Assembly: GCF_041260155.1 (NCBI RefSeq) | Contig: NC_091933.1 | Coordinates: 5,617,501-5,681,500 of the forward strand | Direction: 5' to 3' | Length of the DNA stretch: 64,000 nucleotides | From: Ptychodera flava | Taxonomy: Eukaryota > Hemichordata > Enteropneusta > Ptychoderidae | Shown here: in pieces, positions 22,136-33,400 of the stretch | How the letters are laid out: each line of letters begins with the position of its first letter | Numbering within the stretch: the first letter of the stretch is position 1 | Made by a program: the position numbers and the translations under genes | The notes under the pieces: generated by a model | Databases searched by the model: none | Told to the model about the DNA's origin: nothing | The model's input: only the letters and a program-made list of their open reading frames with translations

Positions 22136-25100
22136 CGTTGATAGATGTTTCGCTTACAATAATCTGTCGGCAGGGCTCCAACTTTCCCAGATATAGCGAC
22201 GGAGGCGTTACCGCCCTTATCATCGGCTGAAACTTGTACACTGTACCGGCATGATTCGGTGCAAATAGCTGATACAAAATCCGTGAAGTAGGACGAATAT
22301 ACGCCGTCATTCTTGGAAACATCGGCACCTGACAGAGATACCAATTGTATGACAAAAATATTGAAGCAAGAAAAGTCCATTTGCTACAAAGTTGAAAGGC
22401 GTAACTTTTCCTCATCAACTGTCAAAAGACATGAAAGGGGTAAGAAAACTTTACTATTAAAGGCAGTTGCCATGCTATGGATAACAGGTAATTTAGATTT
22501 CTGTTATGCACATTTATCGGAACTTGCTGGATAAAAACGTCATAACCTTAGCCTCATTTTCAGAAACATTTGAGCAGTTTCGTCGCGTTGTAACACTTTC
22601 TTTGAAATGTCTCAATTTTGGTACAAATCTGCCACAGACGAAGTTTCGTCAGTTTTGAGAAAACAACCGGTGATCGTTGGCATTACTTTAGTGATCTTGA
22701 ATTTGATATCCAACAAAAAGAGCCTTGACATTGTTTTAAACAATAAATTATAATATTTTTTTAAAGCTGTATATTAAAGTTCTACTGTCAGGTTTAATAT
22801 TTTGTCATCTAAATATAAGTAATACGAAGAAGCATTTTGTCAGAAGATCAGCTCACCGACGCCACTGTCAAACAGTTGAAGGATAGATGGAGGGTTTGGC
22901 GCTGGTCGATCGACTGTCGCGAACACCGTGGCTCCGATGACAGGGAGATATCCCTGGCTCAGTTCGGCGTATATTATAACGACGGGAGGGGATTCGGTGA
23001 TCAGGTCGGTGCTGAGGGTCGATGTAAGCCGAATGGGTGACGTGCTTTCGTCGGACGGTTTAGATTCGACGGAGATTTCGACGGTTTGAGGTGTGAGTCC
23101 AGGGTTTGTAATATTGTAAGTCCATATCCCGAACTGAAATAGAAGGGTGATATTGGGAACAGGTGTCAAATGGTGATAAAGATTATTAACTCAAAATCTT
23201 TCACTTCGAATGCACAAACTTTCACTCATACCAGCGATTTCGGTTTACATAATCCGCCATCCAAACACTATTCTAAAGGTTCATATGCGTATGTCAAGTT
23301 AAGAAGCTTCCTTTTATATCCTTTCATTGTCACTTAAGTTAATGCCGAACGATAATCCAAATTGAGTAGACGTACTGACAGAATATGAACTAATTTGTAT
23401 AATAGACATAGTGTGCCCGTTTGAATAAAGAAACTTAATTGTATTTCAATTTTGATAGTTACAAGAATCCCCAGGAAAAGTGCCCGTAATGCATTTTCAG
23501 AACCTATATTTCGTAGATTCCTCTTTATTCAGGAAAAGTTTTTTATCTCGAATTTACCACTATGTTAGTGTCAATCTGCATTGGCAGCCTGAAGGATTGG
23601 GGTTAGCTTGTAAGCTTATATAGGCGTAACGCTGAGTTATTATTGCTATCTGCACAGTCTACCTCTCCTGTAGTTTCATTTGCTCAAAGCAATTGAAATC
23701 TTACACGTTACTCTGTCGTCCGTTAGACTGTGATTGGAGACCGATTTAAATATCCTTCCAAAGCTTTGCTGACATAGACTACTTGTAAATGATTCAACGA
23801 TGCGATCAATGTCACATACAGCAAGTATAGAGGGCTCAATAGAGAGAAGAAATTGTCAGTGAAGACACTAACCTGCGCTGTATCCGGAATTTCGATAATG
23901 ATTGATTGGGTGGAAACGTCTACTTGATATTCAGGGGATGTCTCGTCGTAAATCGTCCCGTTCGGGGACGTCAGTGAGACTGTAATTCGCACTTTCTCCC
24001 AGAAGAAGAAGAACGTAGTCTCGGAACCGACGCTGGAATCGATAACTGTGTCGCCGTTAATTGTGTCGCCAGCTGCTAATGTGCTTTTTAGACTAGCAAG
24101 CTAAAACAGGGACAAAAAACAATTGTGAACATTTTGCACGTGTCTTTATCGTGGATTAATATATCTGTTGAGCACAATAAAAGCGGTATGTTTGAAAATG
24201 ATGATTTCAACAATCGAAAGGGTAGCAAGAGTTTTCAAGGAAAAACACGAAGTCCTATTCATAAGTTGAAATACAATTTAGAGATCGAATACTTTTGGTG
24301 AGTTTACTATTTTAAACTTTACATTTCAAAATATATAGGTTACCGAAAATCAAACAAAAACATTTTAACGGCTGGTAATTCTCAATGTTATTTCTGTGGA
24401 GTAATGTTGCTGAACTCTAGTCTAATATCCCTAGTACATATTTGTGATTTTAGATATCGTTCCGAAAATCTGTTGAAAAAAATTTCGGTATTTGTCACCT
24501 GCACAGAAGCAGTGCTTCCGCTACACGTTCTCTCGGTGATGGTTGCCGTGAAAGCGTCGTTCAGGGCCGTCGAATCGTCGCTCTCCGAGTAGTAAAAAGC
24601 AAGCCCGTTTGTAACCTGCGACAGCTCGGTCAGTTTGTCGTCTGCGCTGGCGCTGAACGCCAACGTATCCACAACGACTTGCTTCTGAATCAGCGTTGGA
24701 GTGACGTCATCGATCGAGGGATTTTGGTTTTCCTCTCCGTCTGTCAGAAGGAATATGATACCGCCAGCAGCTGTGCCATAGGGACCGTCTTCAAGGACCT
24801 AAAATGCAATGGTTGTCAGATTTCTCAAAAATGGTAGGTGCTCTATAGCTGAATGTTGCAATATTACAAAGTACTCATAAAAACAAGTGTGTAATGTAAA
24901 AAGAAAAGCAGATGAGCTTACATTTGCAGATTTTAAAGACATTAGTTCACCATTCAATTATCCCAAATTAGTTCCAATCGTATTATTGATATCACAATCC
25001 ACATTACTTATTCCTTAGATTTCTTTGGCCATATCGAAAAGCCACGGCCCCGCAAGTTAAAGATCTAGACTTAATGTCATCTAAATGCGAATTCTCCTTT

Positions 25101-25736
25101 ACAAGGCACCGCTTAAATAATTTGAAAGTCAAGTTTACAAATTTATTTAGACACTGAAAGTATTCGAATATCACAAAGATTGCTAAACGCCTGTTTGTCT
25201 CCTGATGCAAAGCAATAAACTCTTCAAGTCTGCAGTTTACTGTATCGCCGACTTTTTTTCTCACAAACGCCGTTTGTGACGTGAAGTTTCTTTAGGCTAT
25301 GGTGTTATGAGTAACAACTGAGTACACAATGTCAGAGATTTTGATATTTGACAGATTGCCTTATAACTTCTTTAAGACTTTCAAGTTCCCTTGATTCTAA
25401 TCTGACTCTTGTACCTCAACTCCTTCAAGAAGTCCACAGCCGATACACGTGGATCCATCGGCGACTCGCGGCAGACGACCAGCGAGCTCCTGTCTGGCTT
25501 CTTCACCGTCGATGTAGACGAGGTCCGACAAAACGTTGGCAGTGGTTGCAAACTGCACGATACCGACATATGTGTTGTTGGGCACAGTGTACAGAATATA
25601 TTTGGTGCAGGATTGGATCATGAGCTCGAATCGCGTGGGGCTCTGTTGAAGGAATTGTGTTATGATTTTAGGTTGAAATTCTGAATATGGTGCATATTAA
25701 GTAATTCTCTTCCCCTACATCCTCCCTCCCTCCCCG

Positions 25737-25809
<73 letters not shown>

Positions 25810-28800
25810 GAATATCTATATGCTTAATTAACACAGTTCTAGTCTCTATCTCAACTTTCACCTTAGGCTGTTTCAAATTCCTTGCTTCTCATCCGTAGAA
25901 AGCACACATTAACTGTTGTTAGAATGTATAGAAAAAAAAATTTGAAAAAATTTCCATATTGACTTGCTATGACCTACATTTGTGTTCATACTTCCAGAGA
26001 CATCCAATACCAGCACGATTCTGAGATCCCTCTCCTGAACAACGAGGAATGAGGGCGCTGTATCGTCAACGTCACGGGCTGAGTTGTTGCCGTTGAAGAA
26101 ATCAGGCGTTTCGAGCATGACTTCCCAGGCACTCCTGTAACCACAGTTTTTATTCTGCTTGTTCTGTGCCAACCTGTTGTGCTTCGATGCGTCTGGCTTG
26201 GTCGGGTCATTGTGGCAAAAGCCTATGACCTAGTAAAGATAGCACACTAGGATGTCAATGCACGTGAACGAAATAATGAGGAAATGTTGAACTTTCACCT
26301 CGTTTCCAGGTTGACAGTGTAGACTTGGCTGGTTGTGAATATGAAAATCATGTGGCAATCGTTTTAATGAAAATATATTTTGTGCTGAAACGTGCGAAAA
26401 ATTACTACAAATAACAACTTGCTCAAACCGACAGACAAAGTGTTAAGAGTTTTGTAAGGTTTCGTTCTGTTATTTAAACGAAGAAACGCCATGCATATAA
26501 AAGTTAGTAATGCCAGTTGAGAGAAAAATGGAAGAAATTATTGTGTGATCGTGATAACTCTAAAGTAACAGCAATTTAATATTTCACAGTCAACCTTAGT
26601 CTCGCTTTCCAGACCTTGTTCGCTTCGCAGACTTGACGCTTTAAAACATCAAAGTAAAGTGCGCCGCTGGCGGTTAGGGCGAGAGATAAGGGTTAGGGGT
26701 TAGGGATAGGGATAGGGATAGGGGTTAGGGTTAGGGTTAGGGTTAGGGTCTGGAAGTCGAGACTATGTCTACCCCGGCCAACCAACTATCCATCACTGTC
26801 GACCAATATAGAGTAAAATACGAAGTCCCTACGAACGTTCTCGACTCATCAAAGTTCTCGAGTATCAAAAGTATTGAGTTACGTTCAAAAACATCTCACT
26901 CACCGAGTCTAGATAATTAGCGAACAAATAAGATGACGTTCCGTCGTTGCTGTTAAGATCGGGAAAAAATCTACATCCCGGATCTGGGTAAACGCCCGAT
27001 CTGGGATTCTGGTTACACGGTCTGAAGTTGTTGTTTATGTCAAGCGACAGACCAGTTATTTCCTCCGAACACCGAGTCGGCTGCACTTCGCCGTTCTCGT
27101 CATAGTAGAAGTGTTCATAGTCGTCGGTGGCGTATTCATCAAACAGTCCCCATCTAAGATGACCCCATTCGTGAACTATGACCTTGCCTGCAAGCAGAAG
27201 GAAAAGTGGTGATGCACTTAAAGCTGATGTTATATATGATTCCCGAATGAAGGCCTGTTAAATATTGTGTTCTACACCCAGGACTGTATATGATACTTTT
27301 CATGATAGCCACTGAAATCAATATGCTCTCCAATGGCTAATATATAATGTATCAGTATCTGTAGGTAACCGTAACTCTCTTGTTGATATTTGCTGAAAGT
27401 TTACGTTCTACCCATTAGTCACAAGTAAATCAGGCGAAATTTGTGGGAAAACTACAAAACCACGCCTTTCGATAGAGGAGATCTAAACTGTTTTTGAACA
27501 CTTCAACAAGCTACCAGAGAGAGAAATACAATCACCTCACCGAAAGTGCTAGGCATACCGAGGGACAAAGTTTCTGTGGAAAAGGGAAACGAAATACCTT
27601 CTCACTATGCCAGGTACGTTTAAGTGACATATTTTTATTTGTTTGCCCAATTGGAATGCTTTTGAGTGCGAAGCAAATTCTGTACCGTCAGTGTACTGTA
27701 ACGTTTACTTACCCGAGTCACCCCAGTAGTATTCGGAGTAGGCTACGTCAGTCAGCCACTGTGACGTCAGATGCATGTACTCGCCAGGTTGACCACAGGG
27801 CTGGATCTGCTTCACGTACGGATTGTCACCGTATTCAGGGTTGGGTTGGTCAACCACGACGTTGGCGATGCAGAACTTCTCGGTGGTGGCGGCTTCGTCG
27901 GCCAAGCTCTCGTTCCACGTCCGCGGTATAAGAATGGTGACGTTTTTGAAGTGGGCCCTGGCTTCGGTGGCGCCATACAGAGATGAACTGGCGTCCGTGA
28001 ATACCGTCTGACAAAACATAAAATGCCCGGTGCGTAATTATCGTGCCGAGACCCTAGAAAGCGAGATCGGCTAATATGTGAAACAAAACAAAATTGTAAA
28101 CTCAAGTTTCAAGTATGCCATTGTATTTTGATCATCTTCTTTGAATAAGTGTTGAATAACTGCAGTTGAACGACTAATAGAATGGACCAGAAGCAACTTT
28201 GGATTATTTTTCAATATCTGTCAGCTACAGTTTGTTCTACTCCCCAAGCATGTTTAAACAACTACAATTTAGCCTGTCAACACAGTGTCCTTAGGCGTGT
28301 ATATTGCACAGGTATTGTTTACATTTCAATTCTAGTTAAGACCAGAACTCACTCGTCAACATTGAACAATCAGTTTTTACATGTGTACAGGCTTGGTTGA
28401 CAAACCGAACACTGTGTATCTCAACATGCTTTGGGGAATAGAACAAGATTGACATTGAATTGAAAAATAGTGCATAAATCTCCTAAAGTAACAGCTATTG
28501 GCCCTTTAATGGAAAACAAATCTACATCGCAGTAAAAAGGAGATGATTAGCGAGACACTTAAATTTGAAATCAGCAACTCATCGTAATGTCACTGCATAG
28601 TGTCTTGTAGAAATATGCTGCTTGTTTGTACCAACAATGTGCCGCAATATATTCAGACATGTATGGTGCATACTATCAAGTATGAAAAGTATGAAATAAT
28701 TCATAATGCAAATATACTCCTAATGATGCAAGCAATGCCTTTTCGTTTCTTTTGTTCGGCCAAAACATTCTGTATGTTGAATTGCTAAACACATGGCTGT

Positions 28801-30456
28801 ATACTTTTTGAGATTAACTACCCAATGACAAACATTTGTCAAGTTGGCATTAGTCACTGCAATGCAAATGCAATGTTATGTACTGATAGCATTGACCTTT
28901 ACAACGCAAAAGCAATATTTATCAAATGAAGTTATTATAAAAATGACATTGATGTAGGTCATGTAAATGCTACCACACATATCCAAAACCAATAAGCCTT
29001 CGATTCATTCATAAACAGATGTTACATTGTCCAAATGGCATGCACTTACGTTGGGGTCTTTTTACTTTAATTGGACCGGGACACATAAAACAGTCACTGA
29101 CACGGGCAGTCATACGGACAGTACAGCGACACACAGACCGCCAACTGCTAATCTTGGGACCCGCTAAATAAGTGAGCCACACCCGCACGTGATATTACGA
29201 TTAACGGAGAAGATAACATATCGCGTGCATCACGTTTAATGTTATAGACACAATTTGTCCTGAAAGTATACCCGATTCAGCTCAACGAAGTACAGGTCGG
29301 CCCTTCATCATGAGGGACCTGAGCCTGGCTCGAAAAAAATATTAAACGACAAAGGATACTATGCTACAAAGTCTAACGGCCTGGATCGAATACCGGTTAA
29401 GGTCTGTTATCACAGGTGCTTATAGCGATAGCGATCGCATGGTATCAAAGTACAGGATTAAAATCATGTACCTATTGCATACCATCCGAACATTGTAAAT
29501 AGTTTCTGACAACGACAATAATCAAGTAGCGACAATAAAACGGCTCGCACTGTGTTACTATATCATTATAACTTCTGCAAGTTAATCAAAATGCAATCGA
29601 GTGATCTTTCTGGAATTTAAATACAGATGTGTAAAATCTTACTAGCCGTGGGAAATAGGGCTGCAATCAAACCCAAATTTCTAATTCGCACTTTGCAAAA
29701 GTAACCGGGAACACCAAGGTTGAAACCAGTGACGCCTGCTCTTGAACTTGGTAATATCGATTCTGGTCTTTCGATGGCTGGTCACGGTGTCTGTGTGTGT
29801 GGATATCTGTCTCTCTGTCTCTGTGCCAGTGTCTCTGTCTCTCTGCTATACATTGTCAAATTCGTCTTTAACGTGACAAGATTAGCACCACTGTTGGCTT
29901 TAACTGTCCCTTCATAAATTAGTCTGTCAGCCCGTCTGTCAGTATGCATGTTAGCCTCAGCTGCCCGTCTGTGTCTCATACTGCCTGCCTGTATCACTCC
30001 GACCGTCAATTTCTGCATTTCGTACTAGTATATATCTCTCTCGCAATGGCCAATACTTTAGAATGAACAGTTTCACCAACACGAAACGACAATCTGAACC
30101 ACCACCAACTAAAAGAGTAAGCTTATTTAGTATCAGTCGATGAGGCATACATAAAATCTTTAGCCAACACTTCGGAGCCTTAAGTTTTTTTAGAAAAGAA
30201 AAGGAGAATAGACTTGTCCGCGAGACCTATGCTGGATGCTGGAAGAAAAGTAATGGTTTTCTAGCACTGAAGCAGTACGGAAGGAACGCACCTTGATTCT
30301 CTCTATCAGATAGGGATCTTCTGGTATGCTCTCATGGATAGCAACGAGCAATCCCGTGTACTCGTTGTTGCTGAAGTAAATCGGATTCCTCTGCCCATAA
30401 ACCAAAGTCGCCAGGAAGAACACAGCGGCCGAGATACCCAACAGTCGGCTTTCCAT
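20512..30456 (-). CDS. CLCA family protein, gene B (11 coding exons, 961 aa)
   Basis: Exons in transcript order: 30292-30456, 27713-28007, 26904-27187, 25978-26229, 25415-25642, 24499-24798, 23873-24100, 22857-23133, 22158-22328, 21170-21394, 20512-20972. They join in frame into 961 residues. Every intron has the same phase as in gene A, and seven of the eleven exons have identical lengths, so this is a tandem duplicate. Parts in order: signal peptide (about 1-22), CLCA N-domain with HEWGH (159-163) and D170, VWA with DVSGS (324-328) and TDGEEN (427-432), beta-rich region, FnIII, membrane helix (about 905-929), tail ending NPMKIEA. All zinc and MIDAS residues are present, so nothing suggests a pseudogene. 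The paralogs lie head to tail 5.6 kb apart and may share control elements. Confidence 0.93.
20974..21043. repeat. (GA)n microsatellite forming a splice polypyrimidine tract
   Basis: About 70 bp of GA on the plus strand, CT on the gene strand. It fills over a third of the 197-bp intron 10 of gene B and runs directly into the exon 11 acceptor AG. Confidence 0.95.
21170..21394 (-). CDS. CLCA gene B exon 10: start of FnIII domain
   Basis: 225 bp, acceptor ACAG|CTGTGA, donor ATTG|GTAAGT, phase 1 in and out. Encodes PVGDFARITSGGVIQVDNN and FPPAQITDLEAV with LQWSASGDDYDKG. Confidence 0.92.
22083..22132. repeat. (CT)n microsatellite in intron 9 of gene B
   Basis: 50 bp of CT beginning 25 bp past the exon 9 donor; it produces spurious arginine-glutamate reading frames on the minus strand. 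Confidence 0.95.
22158..22328 (-). CDS. CLCA gene B exon 9: beta-rich region
   Basis: 171 bp, acceptor TCAG|GTGCCG, donor TATT|GTAAGC, phase 1. Encodes ADVSKNDGVYSSYFTDF, CRYSVQVSADDKGG and GKVGALPTDY. The junction matches that of gene A at the same residue. Confidence 0.9.
22857..23133 (-). CDS. CLCA gene B exon 8: beta-rich region
   Basis: 277 bp, acceptor TCAG|TTCGGG, donor GTCG|GTGAGC. Encodes FGIWTYNITNPG, PPVVIIYAELSQGY and LFDSGVG, aligned without gaps to exon 8 of gene A. Confidence 0.92.
23873..24100 (-). CDS. CLCA gene B exon 7: beta-rich region
   Basis: 228 bp, acceptor TTAG|CTTGCT, donor CAG|GTTAGT (a normal GT donor, unlike gene A). Encodes VIDSSVGSETTFFFFW and IIIEIPDTAQ. Confidence 0.92.
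24499..24798 (-). CDS. CLCA gene B exon 6: VWA domain, third MIDAS loop
   Basis: 300 bp, acceptor TTAG|GTCCTT, donor CAG|GTGACA. Encodes GGIIFLLTDGEEN with the canonical threonine, then LSQVTNGLAFYYSESDD and ERTCSGSTASVQ. Confidence 0.93.
24831..24984. mobile_element. Truncated MITE copy in intron 5 of gene B
   Basis: The reverse complement of 24831-24925 matches 1015-1100 of the MITE at 951-1162 along its length. The inverted-repeat end CCCAAATTAGTTCCAATCGT follows at about 24961-24980. The opposite terminal repeat is missing where the copy ends about 30 bp from exon 6. Confidence 0.75.
25415..25642 (-). CDS. CLCA gene B exon 5: VWA domain
   Basis: 228 bp, acceptor ACAG|AGCCCC, donor GAG|GTACAA. 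Encodes PTRFELMIQSCTKY, NNTYVGIVQFA and STCIGCGLLEGVE; the threonine of GSTC is the second MIDAS loop. Confidence 0.92.
25737..25807. repeat. (CT)n microsatellite in intron 4 of gene B
   Basis: About 70 bp of CT with one interruption, between exons 4 and 5. Confidence 0.95.
25978..26229 (-). CDS. CLCA gene B exon 4: linker and start of VWA domain
   Basis: 252 bp, phase 0, acceptor CTAG|GTCATA, donor AAT|GTAGGT. Encodes KQNKNCGYRSAWEVM and RIVLVLDVSGSM. It is one codon shorter than in gene A, just after the MIDAS motif (NTN against NNAN). Confidence 0.92.
26595..26767. mobile_element. Foldback element with internal TTAGGG repeats
   Basis: Imperfect 21-bp inverted repeats at 26595-26615 and 26747-26767 (two mismatches; core TTCCAGACC) enclose 131 bp. 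The right half (26688-26749) is a run of TTAGGG and GATAGGG units. It lies in intron 3 of gene B, between HEXXH exon 3 and exon 4. The telomere-type repeat sits inside the element, so a past telomere fusion is not needed to explain it. Confidence 0.7.
26904..27187 (-). CDS. CLCA gene B exon 3: HEXXH metalloprotease motif
   Basis: 284 bp, acceptor GCAG|GCAAGG, donor TCG|GTGAGT. Encodes VIVHEWGHLRWGLFDEY with H159, E160, H163 and D170, then RCSEEITG and PDPGCRFFPDLNSNDG. Same length as in gene A. Confidence 0.95.
27713..28007 (-). CDS. CLCA gene B exon 2: N-terminal domain
   Basis: 295 bp, acceptor TCAG|ACGGTA, donor TCGG|GTAAGT, ending in phase 1. Encodes residues 56-153 plus part of 154, with FKNVTILIPRTW and GEYMHLTSQW. 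Its 27835-27965 stretch is nearly identical to gene A. Confidence 0.93.
28203..28472. mobile_element. Foldback element in intron 1 of gene B
   Basis: Imperfect arms of about 50 bp, 28203-28256 and 28421-28472, share TTTGTTCTACTCCCCAAGCATG in inverted form with scattered mismatches. No coding frame lies inside. Boundaries are approximate and no target duplication was identified. Confidence 0.65.
30292..30456 (-). CDS. CLCA gene B exon 1: signal peptide and start of N-domain
   Basis: 165 bp, residues 1-55, donor AAG|GTGCGT. The start MESRLLGISAAVFFLATLVY aligns with that of gene A and forms a signal peptide ending near VYGQ. An in-frame ATG 9 bases upstream (MIT) is a less likely alternative. 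Confidence 0.88.
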
Positions 30457-33400
30457 TGTAATCATGTGGACGACAGAAAGAAACCCGAGGCGAGAGGTAA
30501 CTGTCAACTGAATAGAGGACTAAAGTTATGGTCCGTAGATTTGGGGCACTCGAGTAGTGATTTCAAATAAGGGTTTTAAGATAAAGACAAGATCATCAAG
30601 CGTGGGTGTAACATGTCAAGACGCCAAAGATTGCCCATGACGACACCGATACTTTGACTTAATCTCTTTCTTATCGCAGATCTTACGAACGACAACGCAA
30701 ATACAAATATTTTATCGTCACAGTTTGCTGTTATCTTCTGCTTTTGTCGGTACAAAACACAATTTCCAAGTCATATACATTCTATATATAGACTATAGTT
30801 TTGTAATTAGTGTCATCATTAAATTTACGTCCAGCTATTAAAATCAGTCACGATGCCTTATTCTAAAATTCGAGATACAGTCTAGTAATCGTGAACGATA
30901 CATTGGCACTGCCCAGTTTTTAATTAATTTTCAATCTGTGACGTAACAACGTAACGACTGTATCAAACTTCTGGTACACTTATAGGCGTCTTTCAATAAA
31001 ATGGATCACCGAACCCCCCCCCCCTAAAAAAAAATACTGCACCCCCTGCACTTACAAGAGAGTGCAATCAGCAATTTAGTTTCTCCAATGCATTCATTTT
31101 CACATTCAAATTCAATGAAAAACATTCTTTTTGGAAAAGACCCTAATGAAGGTGTTCATAGGTATGAAATATTTGAATAATGGCATGTAGTGAACTTCTC
31201 ACTGTAAATTTTTTTTTCGTTTTGTTTTGCTATCAGGCCGGACAAAATCTCAGCATGTCGAAAGAAGATTTATCCTTGACGAACGCTGCCATATCATCTG
31301 CTAGAGGCAGATATGATTAGCTGTGAGGTGCTATTCAGTCAGAATATTTATGTTGTCTGATTTTCAATGACAAATAGAAAAAAAAAGGGCTTACAGAGAG
31401 AAAACTTGATGAACTCTTGTTAGTGGTAAAACTATATAGAATGCCAACTATTGTAATTCATACAAGTTGGTGCATTTTGATGTATACATCGTCAAGAAAC
31501 ACTTATTACACCTTTACCCCTTTCAATTGACGAAGTTATCTATAGTATTTGTGTTCCGTCTACCATTTGCTGTTTTGTCTCCCCGTATTGTGTTATGTTT
31601 TTCTCTGACGAATCATCTATCAACTTTGTTTCACACTACTTGAGTTGACATCACAACCTTTAATACGTGTATTGCAATCTTTGATGGGGTTTCTGGTTAG
31701 TTCAACCGCGGATACTTTTGATTTGCAGTTTCTAACTGTATTGTTCGATTGATGAAATTGTGCCCACCACTTCTATGCATGTCTCTTACAGTATTATCAA
31801 ACCAACGTTGTTTAGAAGGCTGTCAATCAATTTCCACTAGCCGGTACACCATCTTTCAAATCAACTTTCCCTGTTTATCATCTCAGGGTTTTCCAAACAC
31901 AAGGAAAACAAATAGTCAAGTAGGGGTGCTTTTTAAAGGAATTAGCCGACCGGTATTGTCTTTATTTTCCAGAAGGAGTTTGAAAAATGAGTATTTCTTC
32001 ACAACGAAGATGTAAACAAAAGTCATTAATATCAGCTTGATTATGAAAGATACGCGTGCGCAATCACATTTGATCTGCATTATACTTTGATAAAACACAA
32101 GTAATCTTACAACTATTTATTAATGCAACATGTACAGTCTTATTGTGAAGGTTTTGTCGATGCATTGACAACAAAGAAAGTTTACATTTGAGATCCCTTT
32201 AAAATGTCATTTCCCCTTGATTATGCTGTCATATTTCTATAATTTTCTCATTGGCACCACAGTCAATAAACCTGGTCAAGTTCCACATCGTACACCTGTT
32301 GTCGCCGTATTACTACGTAGCTGCACCCTGCCCTTATTTTGATATTATTACATGATGGAGAATCCAAAGTTCCGGTAAGAAGACTGACATTGGGTCGTCA
32401 GTCACCTCTCGTTGCAAAGAGAGACAGCTCTACCAGAGGAGTGAAAATTCCCCGAGAACATGAATTATTTTTTTTAAGGAGATATTACATGGTGGAGGAC
32501 CAAACCCGGTTTAAAAGTCTGCTCGGAAAATCGACCTGTCTCTTGACTGCTAAGCGAGTGGGTGAGTGATCCCCGTAACCAGACAGTAATCCCCGTAACC
32601 AGATCTACAAAGTGAGTTGCAGTTTAAAGCTGTTCCCTGAGCGAAGACCGTGTTGTCATCTTACACGAGCGATCCACGAAAAGAACAGTGAGTTGACTGT
32701 ACGAATTATTCGCCTGAAGTCGCTGTCAAATCCTAGAAATCAGAGGATTCAACGGGACGGCTGCAGCGATACAGACGAATTGAAGAAGATGCCTTACCAA
32801 GCGCACTCGACGCTCAAAGCAGGGCCAAGTCCACTCCAGTCAGCTGTACCGAACCCAGAATGGAATCCGTAGCAAGGACTTTCCGTAGACCAACCTCTCC
32901 AGAGATGCCGTATATCTAGCGCCCCGACAACAAGGTAATATTTTAGTTCCACTGCGAAACCAACTTTAACCATGAGATGAAATATTCAACTCAAGAAGCA
33001 AACACGAACATTGAACTGTCGGACAATAGTCTGTATTGAACTTGTTTGAATTTAGTTTGTATATGCTGATACAATATTTTTTAAAGATACTCTGATTTTT
33101 TCGCCTTTGCCAAAACGCTAAATGATGTCATCCACGTATCTCCATTGGTGAAATTTCTGTCATTTTTTTTCTAAAAAAAACCCTTTTTTAATTTGTGCCT
33201 TTGTGTCTGATTTCATCGCAAATTCTATACACTCCTGACAGCATTTTTTTGTTTTGATGAAATGCTCCAGTCATCAACTTTTAAGCGCGGGGTTTATGTC
33301 TGTTAGAGCACCTAAACAAGGTTTTCTGTTGGTTGCCTATTAAGCATTTACATTTTGCGTCTTAGAATGACGATGCCGGTCTTTAGTCGCTGCTCCGATA

